A model generated the notes under the pieces. The model did no database searches and had not been told where the DNA came from. It saw nothing but the letters and a program-made list of their open reading frames with translations. 64,000 bases of DNA from the NCBI GenBank assembly GCA_021018995.1, contig CM037587.1, positions 71,443,604 through 71,507,603 of the forward strand, read 5' to 3'. Below are positions 1 through 9,021 of this stretch, piece by piece. The position numbers and the translations under genes are program-made. This DNA comes from Chloranthus sessilifolius (lineage: Eukaryota > Streptophyta > Magnoliopsida > Chloranthales > Chloranthaceae). Numbering within the stretch: position 1 is the first letter of the stretch; each line of letters starts with the position of its first letter.

Positions 1-77
1 GATGTTAGTTTTATTTGCGTTTTATAAGTTTATCATTCTCTTTGCTCGAGGACTAGCAAAGTGTAGGTTTGGGGGTG
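1..77 (+). mobile_element. 3' internal end and polypurine tract of an Athila-like LTR retrotransposon
   Basis: The stretch ends in a purine-rich tract (about 66-77, ..GGTTTGGGGGTG) directly before an LTR that starts TGATCG. A tract of this form before the 3' LTR is typical of plant Ty3/Gypsy Athila-type elements, and a closely similar context (GGGACTACCAAAGC..GTTTGGGGGTG) recurs at 27741-27768. The rest of the element lies left of the window. Its plus orientation follows from the tract lying 5' of the LTR. Confidence 0.65.
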
Positions 78-326
78 TGATCGGTGCTGAAATATGACTA
101 TATTTCACATTTTAAATCCTACATTTAGCTGTTCAATGAAAGCATCTGATGGTTGTTGTGAGGTTTTGATGTTTACAGGTGTTTCTGACAGTTAGATCGT
201 TCAAGTGCATAAAAGAAGGAAATTAAAGGCTATAAAAGAGCGATGGACAAAAAGGTCCAAAGAAGCATTGAAAGCCATGAAGAGAATCAACTTTCATCAA
301 GAAAGGGAAGACTTTGCATTGAAGAG

Positions 327-477
327 TCAATCGATTGAGGCATTATTGTCAATCGATTGACAGATGGAGTAAAACTCAACCCTAGCAAGTCAATCGATTG
401 AGACATGAAGGCAGAAGAGCCCTAAGGGAATTCGAACTCAAAGTCAATCGATTGAGACTTCTGTCTCAATCGATTGA
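327..477. repeat. Cluster of five TCAATCGATTGA palindromes
   Basis: Perfect copies lie at 327-338, 349-360, 390-401, 444-455 and 466-477, with irregular spacers of 10 to 42 bp. Each is an even palindrome centred on a CpG. The cluster ends 29 bp before the TATA box of this LTR. Confidence 0.95.
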
Positions 478-506
478 GGCAATTAGGGTTAGGTGTGTTC
501 GGCCAT

Positions 507-514
507 TATAAAAG
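507..514 (+). promoter_or_regulatory. LTR TATA box
   Basis: TATAAAAG, followed by a GAGAG-rich leader. It sits in the first half of the LTR, just after the palindrome cluster, where the U3 core promoter of a plant LTR is expected. Transcription would start near 535-545. Confidence 0.65.
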
Positions 515-1371
515 AGAGGCTACGGCTTTTGAATGAGGAGGTTTTTTGGGAGAGCTTTTAGAGAGCTTTTGGAGGAGAGTTTTTATTCGGAGAGAGTTTT
601 ATTTTTGAGGGAAATTTGTGTAATAATTAGAGACTCTTGTAAAGGGTTTTCTTAGAGTAATAAAATTGTGTTGAGATTTTCCGAGAATATATTTTATTTT
701 ACACCTTCTTTGCTCTTTACTTTGGGAATGGTTTTGAATGTAATTGAAGATCTTGCACCAAGGATGAGAGGCTAAAGGCTGTAGATCAAGGAGGATGCGA
801 TCCCCAGATAAGTACCCATATTTTATGTTTAATGTCATAGTTCGATAATTTCATCATCAAATCGTTTTTCTCAAAGTGTAGTGATCATGTTTTTATTGTT
901 TTGATCTAAAATACCATGAGATACGCTATGCTTTTCACATGATTCATACCGCGATTAGGCTGAGTCATTGTTTTTAGATAGGGTATGCCGGGTTAATGAT
1001 CATGCTTAATTACTAGTCATGTTTCTCTTAGATTGATGGTGTGTTTGATGTTAATAAAATTGTGGGTTTAAAAATAGAAAAGGGTATAAATCTGGGGTAG
1101 CAAATTCCTTGATCTGGTTTTTAAAATTTGTTCTTAGATTTCTCATTACATAATTTTTAGATTAATTTATTTTCTTTCTTGCAATTAGAAAAGTGTTAGT
1201 TTTGGTAAAAATTAAATCTGCCCCTTGGTACTTCCTCGGGGATATTTTCTAAATCTCTAGGAAGAATTGATTAAAATTTCAGATTTCCCTGTGGGTTCGA
1301 CACCCTTGTTCTTGCCTTACTAGAACAAATCTTGTACACTTGCAAGGGTTAATTTAAAATCGATCACTGCC

Positions 1372-2333
1372 TGACAATCGTCGTTCCATTCAACGGGCGA
1401 ATTCTTCCTTAGTAACTTGAAGATCGGCGTGCAGATTGGAGTTAACTGTGCAATGAACCGACTGATATACTGTATTCAGCCCAAAAACCCTCTAACCTCT
1501 TTCTCTTTAGACGGCGGTGGCATCTCTGTGATAGCTTTGACTTTAATTGGGTCGACCTCGATCCCTCTCCTGCTGACAATGAATCCTAATAGTTTCCCTG
1601 ACATGGCGCCAAATGCACACTTCTGTGGATTCAGACGTAGTCGATACTTCCCCAGCCTTTCAAATAGCTTCTGAAGGTTTACTAGATGGTCGCCTCACTC
1701 CGGTAACTTGGCTATCATGTTGTCGACATATACCTCAATTTCTCGGTGTATCATGTCATGAAATAGTGCAGTCATAGCTCTCTGGTATGTGGCACCAGCA
1801 TTCTTCAGCCCGAATGGCATGACTCGATAGCAAAAGGTTCCCCAGGGGGTAATGAATGTTGTCTTTTCGCGATCAACCTTAACCATTTTGATCTAATTGT
1901 ATCCTGAGAATCCATCCATAAAAGAAAGCATCACGTGCTTAGCTGTGTTATCGACCAAGATGTCGATGTGTGGCAATGGGAAATCGTCCTTTGGGCTCGC
2001 TCTGTTCAAATTATTGAAATCGAAGCACATGCAGACCTTTCTGTCCTTCTTTGGTACGGGCACTATATTGGCTAGCCATTGCGGGTATTTGGATACCATG
2101 AGAAACCCCGCGTTATACTACTTGATGACCTCATCTTTGACTTTCAACATCCACTCGGGTCGGAGACGTCTCAACTTCTGCTTGACTGGCTTCTTATTAG
2201 GGTAGAGGGGCAACTCATGCTCGATCAAATCAGTATCCAGACCAGGCATGTCCTCATATGACCAGGCAAAAATGTCTTGGTATGATCGAAGGAAGTCAAT
2301 CATGCTTTTTCTTTCCTCAAGAGATAGTAACAT
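1372..2333 (-). pseudogene. Tat-type reverse transcriptase pseudogene (truncated)
   Basis: Recognisable RT blocks in order are: ..YPNKKPVKQKLRRLRPEW, ..WLANIVPVPKKDRKVCMCFDFNNLNRASPKDDFPLPHID, MLSFMDGFSGYN, TTFITPWGTFCYRVMPFGLKNAGATYQR and EIEVYVDNMI. The catalytic Y-V-D-D is Y-V-D-N (codon at 1719-1721), so the second catalytic Asp is lost. In-frame stops occur near 1890, 2100 and 1692. The segment continues through QKLFERLGKYRLRLNP to FKLLRKNSPVEWNDDC and then stops at the LTR insertion. Confidence 0.85.
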
Positions 2334-3283
2334 TTCGATTTTGGTTATTCTGAGAACCTCCTCAGTTCCTAGATTGACGTCTTCGGTCTCTTCGACAATG
2401 GGGTAGGGCCATACTCAAAGTTAGCAAATCGGTCAAGGAGCTCATTGGGGAGCTCCTCGAAGGGGACATCCTTGTCCAGACTCATGATCCCTACCTCTTG
2501 TATTTCTATAGGGAAGGGGTCGATTTCACATGGGACGAGCATTTTGATTAAGGCATCCTTTTGTGAGATATTTTCTGGAATTTTAAATGACAATATTTTT
2601 GGACTTTGGATTTTTTCAATGTTTTTGGGATTTTGTATTTTTTTCATGTTTTTGAGATTTTTGTTTTCTTCGGAGATGGACCCTTGGCAAGGTGGGTGGC
2701 TATATACACAAGGTATTATTTGCCAAGGGCTTCTCTCACTTTTTATAGGTTATTTTTTTTTGGGAAACGGGTGCCAAATGTCAGGCCACTCCCCGCTTTC
2801 AGGGTTTGGGATAAAGATGCCCAGTTGCGTACCTGAGGGGTTGCTTCTTTACTTATTGGGATGGAGGGTGCTGACTGATATGGCTCATTGGAGTCAGCCT
2901 CCATCATATTGATCCCCATTTCGTTTGAGATCATGTCCTCAAATGATAACTCGATTTTGTGGTGATTCACCACAGGGGGTTTGTTCAGGTACCAACCGTC
3001 ATTCCTCGAAAAGGGATAACGCGGCCAAATCTATCTCCAAGCTGGGAAGGGAGATCTGGGGATTGGTGGGATGGATTGGGGCTGTGGGTTTGTGTGGGGT
3101 CAAATGGGTTGCCCCATTTCGATCAATCTTTACGACCCTTGCACTGACAAAGGAATCCCTGATGTGCGACCTAGGGTGAGGTTTCTCTTCTATGTTGATT
3201 CCTCGAGCTCTTGCAGCTGTGGCGACCCTGGCTTTCTCTTTGGCCTCTCGGACCTCTTCTGTGGGCTTGTATCCTAACCCGAA

Positions 3284-4192
3284 TCAGACCTTCTGCCCCT
3301 TGGCGACAACTGGCTCTTTTCTTCCTTGTAATCTGGGCCCCAGATCCCTTCCTTTCTGATAACCCCACTTTTGGAGCATTGTCACTGCCGCTACCATACC
3401 GCCTCCTGTTTTAGGCATGATGCCCTTAATGGGCTCCGAGAGTATTGCCGACACATCATACTTGAAACTGTGGAGGTCGACATCCTCAGCGGTGTGCGGT
3501 ACATCTAACGTATTGGGTCTCTCCACACTATTGGTAGCCTTCTCCTTCTCTCTGTGCCCCTCGCCGATGATTGTATCAATCTTGTGCCCAGACACGAACT
3601 TGAGTTTCTGGTGCAAAGTGGAAGGTATGGCTCCAACCTCGTGCAGCCATGGGCGCCCCAACAATAGATTAAATTAAGATTTGATATCCATGACTTAAAA
3701 CAAGATGGAAAAGGTCATTGGCCCTATCAACAGCTCAATATCAACTTCTCCCATTATTTCTCTCCTGGTATTGTCAAACCCTCTAGTGCTAGTTCTGGTG
3801 GGCCTTAACATGCACGGATCAATCCCGATCTTGGTGGTGGTTCTTAACGGGCATATATTCAATGCAGACCCATTATCAATTAGTACCAAGGGGATAATCA
3901 TATTTCCGAACTCAACGGTTATATTCAAAGATTTTGAGTGACTACCTCCTTCCTCAGGTAAATCGGCATCAGAAAATAAAATGGCATTTGGAGCCATCAC
4001 TTGACCAATTATTTGCCCGACTTCATCCGGGCTAACTTGAAGTGATACATGCGCATTTTTTAATGCCCCCATTAATGCTTGGAAATGGAGTGGGGACGTC
4101 ATCAATAGATCCCATACAGTGATATGGGCAGACATTCTTCTCAGCTGAGTCTCCAGTATATGTTCTCGACTCATCTTCTCGAAGGGGTTCAC
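3284..4192 (-). pseudogene. Retropepsin and G-patch-like segment of the Tat polyprotein
   Basis: The open piece 3695-4192 (165 aa) contains VLIDNGSALNICPL, an aspartic-protease active-site block in which the usual D-S/T-G is D-N-G. After a break near 3664-3695 the next piece (3284-3664) begins MLGRPWLHEVGAIPSTLHQ, the C-terminal signature of this protease family. It ends with MLQKWGYQKGRDLGPRLQG, which resembles a G-patch motif (aromatic and glycine spacing G-x-G-x-x-L-G). A G-patch between protease and RT is known from some retroelements and would bind RNA. The frame break and altered active site argue against activity. Confidence 0.78.
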
Positions 4193-4659
4193 CGCGCTGT
4201 CTTTCTTTCCTTCAGGTTGGGCCTGTGCTGCTGCTGGTGCTTCTGGCTGCTTTGATATCCTCCCTGACCTGGTAATAAAATCTACTCCCCTTCTCTGCTG
4301 CTGTTGCCGGCATTGACATCTGTTTGTTCGTAGCTTAGCGGGACCTGATGAGGATCATATGTGGGTCCCGAGAGCAGAAAGGTATGGCTGTTGATACTTG
4401 AGGCACTTGTACTATTGGCTCAGGAGGTGTGGGCAATACTTGATTCACCACGGTGGCGGTAGGTTGGGTGGAAAGATTGGGCCAAATGGGGGTGGTGAAG
4501 CTTGAGGGTGGTGGCATTGGAGGGAAAGAGGTAAAAGTAGGCCATTGATAGCCGGTGGGTGCTGGGGCAGATGGGGGGTCTGATGAGCCGTTAGGTAATT
4601 GACTGCGGTGGTGGACTTTGCCGGTGGCTGAATTGGGGGTGATGGGGTGGGCGCAAGCC

Positions 4660-4846
4660 ATTGATAACTGATGGGTGCGGGTGTTCGATTGGGGGCCTGG
4701 TAGCTTAAAGGATAATCAATGGGGGTTGTGGTGTATGGTGGTAGTTGAAATGGGGCGGGCTCAGGCCATTGATAACTGGCAGGTGCGGGTGCAGGATTGG
4801 GGGCCTGGGACTTATAGGGTAATTGATGGGGGTTGTGGTGTATGGT
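4660..4846. repeat. Two-copy tandem repeat of about 107 bp in the gag-protease linker
   Basis: Copies at about 4660-4742 and 4767-4846 share CATTGATAACTG, GATTGGGGGCCTGG and GGGGGTTGTGGTGTATGG. On the minus strand they encode a Pro/Tyr/Asn-rich linker with no recognised domain. The copies differ by substitutions and small indels, so the duplication is old. Confidence 0.75.
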
Positions 4847-5194
4847 TGATATGCATTGATATTTACATAATTGACGGGTGTGGGTGATGAAAAGTATTCC
4901 CTGAGATCCAAGGGTTCAAATTGCGGGGTTGGGTTGGGAAAATATTCAGACAAATTTAGGGTTCAATTACCCCAACATTCCTTTCTTCATCATTCCTTGG
5001 CAATGGTGCCATATAATTCTCCCGATCACTGATATAATCGGATGGGTCAAATTCAAACTCCTCCTCATCTTCTATCATTCCGACGGTGGGTCTGGGACCT
5101 GCTCCTCCGGTGCGATGCGGGGGTAGTGGCACTTGGTGAATATTAGCATGTTGAGAGGGTGCAGGGGGAATGATCTTCCCGGCATCGATCAAAT

Positions 5195-5265
5195 CCTAGA
5201 TGGCGTGCTTCAATTGGAAGCAGCGATCAGTAGGGTGACCCGGACCCTGATGAAAATTGCAATGG
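5195..5265 (-). pseudogene. CHHC zinc-knuckle-like segment of the Tat gag
   Basis: The minus strand reads CNFHQGPGHPTDRCFQLKHAI.. with Cys, His, His and Cys spaced as in the CHHC motif known from Tat/Ogre-type Gag proteins. It is followed by a stop and then DLIDAGKI, also typical. It would bind nucleic acid in the particle. The frame is interrupted just after the motif. Confidence 0.7.
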
Positions 5266-5599
5266 GTATTTGGGTCATAGTTCCTTGGGATCGGGTGAGG
5301 AGGAGGTTGTGGTTGGCGGATAGCCACTAATCCCTTTTCTACTAACAGGGGCAAAAGTACACTCAACGATTGCCCCAGAGGTATGAAGACTCAATCGTAG
5401 CGAGCTCTCCTTTGTTTCAGGGTCATTTGCACTCCTTACGCACTCCCCATTCTCTGCATCTGCTCAGGCGTAACTGGTGCTAGTGGGGCTGCCTGAAATT
5501 GAAACAGGGTAGTATTATTATTAGGCCTGGTATTGACTATGTTCTGGACATCGCCCCCTGTTCTCTTCTCATTCTTTTACTTTGAAAATATTCTAACCC

Positions 5600-6343
5600 T
5601 GCTAGGTCCACTCGGCATATTCTTACTCAGACGCCCCTCCCTGATGGCTTCCTCACATCGGTTAACATTTCTTATCAGATCAGTAAAGCTGGTTTGCTGC
5701 TGATACACTAAAAAGTCTGAAATCACTGGCAGAGTGTTCTTTAAAATCATCTCTATCTATTCATCATTAGGTATTCTATTCCTGACCTGAGCTGCCAATG
5801 CTCTCCATCGCCCCAAGTAGTCGCTGAAGGTCTCATTCTGGTTCTGTTTTAAACGGGTCAAGTCGGACTTACGTGGCTCAATGTCTATATTATAGACATA
5901 CTGTTCTTGAAAGAGATGCGTCAAGTCCCTCCACGTTTTCATCATAGACGGTTCTAAAGATGTGAACCACCTTAAAGCCGGCCCGGTCAGACTCTTTTGA
6001 AAGACTTCTATTAGCAGTCTTTCTTCCTCCTCGTATTGGCACATGTCCCCACAGTAGGACTTCAGGTGCACAATAGGATTGCCAGTGCCATTATATTTGT
6101 CAAAGGCTGGCATTTTAAATTTGGGAGCAAGGGGACCTCAGCGAACAGACATAAGTCTATGAAGTCCGTGGTGTGAATTTCAGCACCACCCATTTTCATC
6201 AGCTGCTTTTGTATTTTGTCCAACTGTTCTTTCAACTGCTCTGATTCTTTGGACACGGGAGGTGCTCTCTCGGCAGTTGGTTGGACTTCACTCTGAGCTA
6301 CCAGGGGGTGGGTAATTATGGGAGGAGGGTGAAGGCTGGTCAT
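5600..6343 (-). pseudogene. Tat-type gag pseudogene
   Basis: Encodes the capsid-like part of a Ty3/Gypsy gag, which packages element RNA. An upstream helix-prone segment is rich in Gln, Lys and Glu (about 6180-6260). It is followed by the conserved block FDKYNGTGNPIVHL and, further on, FQKSLTGPALRWF, WRDLTHLFQEQY and LKQNQNETFSDYLGRWR. These are hallmarks of the plant retrotransposon gag domain. The longest open piece is 5757-6113. A frame break near 6110-6125 separates the N-terminal part, and more stops follow near 5757. No functional Gag could be made. Confidence 0.85.
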
Positions 6344-6689
6344 TGCCCCAGCATAGGCCCCGCTATTCCTAATCTCGTCCTCTTCATACTGCTGGTCGAC
6401 ATAGTGTGTAGTGAGGGCGGGATTCTCCTGTTGTTATTGCATGGGTTGGATGGGAATGACGTGAGTGGGGGTTGGGTGAGCCCATTGGGGGTGAGGAAAG
6501 ATTTGTTGGGTGATGGGTATTTGATTTTGAGGTGGGGTCTGGTGGGGCCATTGGGTATGGGGGAAGGTTTGGAGATGGCCTTGGAGTGTGGGGCTATGGG
6601 AGAATTGGATTTGAGGTATGGCATGGGTTTGACCCGGTTGTGAAAGTTGGGTTAAATGTTGGGGGTATTGTGGAAGGTATGAGTGTGGG

Positions 6690-6893
6690 GTTTGGGTTTG
6701 GGCCATGAACCCTTGGCCATTTTAGGCCACAGGCCATTGATAGGCTTGGGCCATGGCCCCTTGGTAGGTTTGGGTCATGGGCCCTTGGTGGGTGTGGGCT
6801 AGTAGGCCTGGGGAGGTTTGGGCCAAGGGCCCTTGAGGGGCTTGGCCCAATGGGCCTTGATGGGTCTGGGCCACGGGCCCTTGGTGGGTCAAT
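6690..6893. repeat. Degenerate GGGCCATGGGCCCTTGG tandem repeats
   Basis: About six units of roughly 30 bp, each containing variants of TTTGGGCCATGGGCCCTTGG. On the minus strand they encode an imperfect Pro-Ser-Arg-rich repeat (..GPNPSRP-like) at the N-terminal side of the Tat gag. The units contain GGGCCC and CCATGG palindromes. Low-complexity expansion is the simplest explanation. Confidence 0.75.
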
Positions 6894-6895
6894 CA

Positions 6896-7963
6896 AGTCT
6901 AATCAACAATCAACCAGAAATTTGGGCGTCAATCAAACTCTAGAAAACTGAAGATGGAAAAGTAAAAACCATTACACTAATATGCAAATTCTAACTTGAG
7001 TCGTCAATTCAAATTAAAACTTGGAGATGTATACAAAGAAAATAAAATCTAAACTAGGAAGCAAAGTAAAATATATCTTTCACCCCTGAGCCACCGTCGT
7101 CAATTGCTCCTGAGAAATTATAGATATCTACACTAATTTTCAGCACCCAATTGCAATCATCAATTGCTCTTGAGAAACCTCTTATATCTAATCTACTCTA
7201 ACTAGTATACACTACTAATCAGAAGAAAATTTAATCTCAGGCGTCAATTGATGCTGAAATTTTTCGATGCTTATTCCCGAGCTCTCTTATTTATAGATCA
7301 GAAGGGGCCGGTTTACAAAGATCTAATTCTAATAAAAGAAACTACTAACAATAAAAGATTCCTAATATAACTCTAATTTCTAATATTGTCTTTCCTTGCT
7401 TTCTTTGGTTGATGCGCTTCTGGATTGTTCTTTATTGAGCAGCAGCAGAGTCCTTCGGATTAGATTTTTATCAATCTTTTCAGATCCGTGGTTTATTAGA
7501 CTTCTAATTATAGGATTCTTTTAATTCTGGATATGGTGGTGTTAAACTCTCACGTGACCAACAGTAGCAATAGTAGTAGAAAACTTTTATTTTTAGAAAA
7601 TCGTAAATAACGATTTCTTTCTTATTCTTTTATAGAAAATCGTAATTCACGATTTTCTATTTTCAGTAGGCTTTTAGCTAACAATTTCTTATTTTGGATT
7701 GATCGCTTTCTTCTTTTGTCGCTTTCTGAAGAATCGTCTTTTGAAGAATTATGATTTTTCAGCCTTCCTATTGTTGGCGAATCATCTTTAACGCTTAATC
7801 GTCTTTTTATTGCTTTTTGAGTTCATTTTGAAAAGGATTAACACTTAGGCTCTAATTTAGTGCTTATCTTTAATATCTGCACATCAGTAACTCGTTAGTA
7901 GCAAATTATGGCCTAGCATCACTAAGTTAAGGGTGATAAAATGGTAAATTATGTGACTGATCA
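6896..7963 (-). mobile_element. 3'-truncated LTR (TGATCAG family), minus orientation
   Basis: Read on the minus strand from 7963, this starts TGATCAGTCACAT and follows the same order of blocks as the plus-strand LTR at 19236. Shared blocks include CATTTTATCACCCTTAACTT, AAATCGTGAATTACGATTTT-like palindromes (7605-7660), GAGCTCGG.. followed by a leader, TTGAATTGACGACTCAAG, and GATTGTTGATTAGA. Similarity stops at about 6896, where the proline-rich gag leader of the Tat element begins. The last part of the LTR is therefore missing and this is a junction between two element types. Confidence 0.75.
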
Positions 7964-8408
7964 CTAATAAAAAAGGGTTCTAATGGTTGGGGATTCTCAA
8001 ATGGAAATGCGAGCGATGATCGGCGACGACTTTCTTGCGAGGTGAGTGGCTTGCAAGTGATCTCACGGCAATGATTTCACAAGGGGTTTCCAGCAAATGG
8101 CTCTCGTTCTCTCTAGCTCTCACTCCCCTTCTTTCTCAAACAAAAGCAAGCCTAAAGGCTTACGGGAGAAGCCAACCTCTCTTATACATGGGTTTTGTTT
8201 GGTGTTGGGCACACACACACCAGTTGTGTGTTTAGAACTTAACTTCTAAAGTTCAAGTTCGATGTTGAGCGGTACACCGCAAGTCGGTGCACGACGTTCA
8301 CACTAAAGGTCCAATCAACTTTAAATCACAATCCTTCCACACAATTTTATCCAATTACTAATCAAAAGGCTATGGTGACATCAGTCGTCGTGCTAGAACA
8401 CACATATG
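7964..8408. other. No gene recognised; probable repeat debris
   Basis: The stretch has a short CA run (8210-8220) and CT-rich tracts but no protein similarity I can recognise in any frame. A short ORF at 8035-8235 has no recognisable domain. It may hold the 5' boundary of the CACTA relic that follows. Confidence 0.5.
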
Positions 8409-9016
8409 GTCGGTCTAATTTTTCGGGTCATTATATGATGCGTCAAAGAATCAGGTATTTTAATTAAGTGCCGCCTTGCTTTGGACAATTAGTGACTTTC
8501 CAGGGTATGCTATGTTGTTGGGTTGGAGCACAATAGGAAAGTTGGCATGTCCTTCATGCAATAAGGACACATGTAGCATATACTTGATCCATGGGAGGAA
8601 GCAATGTTATATGGGTCATCGTCGATTCTTACCATCGAATCATAGATTTTGAAGAGATAAACATTCTTTCGATGGTACGTGTGAGTTTTGAATAGCTCCA
8701 ACTACTCTATTTGGATCAGATGTGCTGAATCAATTACAAAACTGTTAACATGTCTTTGGAAAACAATCTGTCAAGAAAAAATAAAAAATTATGGATGAGG
8801 TTAGCATGTCATATAACTGGAAGAAGAAGAGCATATTCTTTGAATTGCCATATTAGAAACATAATTTACTCAAACACAATTTAGATGTAATGCACATTGA
8901 GAAAAATGTGTGTTATAGTGTGTTAGGAACTTTATTGAATATTGAAGGTAAAACAATGGATAATTTGAAGGCGCGTCTTGACTTGGTCCACTTGGAGGTG
9001 AGATATGAGCTACACC
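8409..9016 (+). pseudogene. CACTA (En/Spm) TNP2-type transposase pseudogene, first part
   Basis: The plus-strand translation gives AALLWTISDFPGYAMLLGW, then a Cys-rich block (LACPSCNKDTCS), then KKSIFFELPY*KHNLLKHN, LDVMHIEKNVC, TLLNIEGKTMDNLKARLDL and finally RYELHP. This is the Transposase_21 domain of TNP2-like CACTA transposases, which cut and paste the element. Several in-frame stops are present (after NHRF, CEF, QNC and ELPY). The N-terminal part is missing. The frame is interrupted just after RYELHP by the solo LTR at 9022, and the rest of the gene resumes at 11757. Confidence 0.88.
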
Positions 9017-9021
9017 CACAG

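Larger units (their letters stand above)
78..1366 (+). mobile_element. 3' LTR of a plus-strand Athila-like element
   Basis: The repeat is bounded by TGATCG at 78 and CGATCA at 1366, a short terminal inverted repeat with the usual TG..CA ends. A polypurine tract precedes it. The flanking CTGCC (1367-1371) is the predicted target-site duplication, but its partner is outside the window. Inside are five 12-bp palindromes (327-477), a TATA box (507-514), and a leader-like region with AATAAA at 660. The LTR interrupts the Tat-lineage pol of the element at 1367-6896, so it is younger than that element. Confidence 0.75.
1367..6896 (-). mobile_element. Decayed Tat-lineage Ty3/Gypsy retrotransposon, cut off in pol
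   Basis: Read on the minus strand, the order is proline-rich leader, gag, CHHC knuckle, proline-rich linker, aspartic protease, G-patch-like motif and reverse transcriptase. This matches plant Tat-clade elements. The reading frame is broken by many stops and frameshifts. At 1367 the frame, with peptide WNDDCQ after the RT, is interrupted by the LTR ending at 1366. RNase H and integrase should therefore lie left of the window beyond the inserted element. The gag side abuts a truncated LTR of a different family at about 6896, so its own 5' LTR is missing here. Confidence 0.82.

Noticed and set aside
2445-2912. 155-codon plus-strand ORF
   Set aside because: It is antisense to the Tat pol relic and shows no similarity of its own. 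It is a frame shadow.
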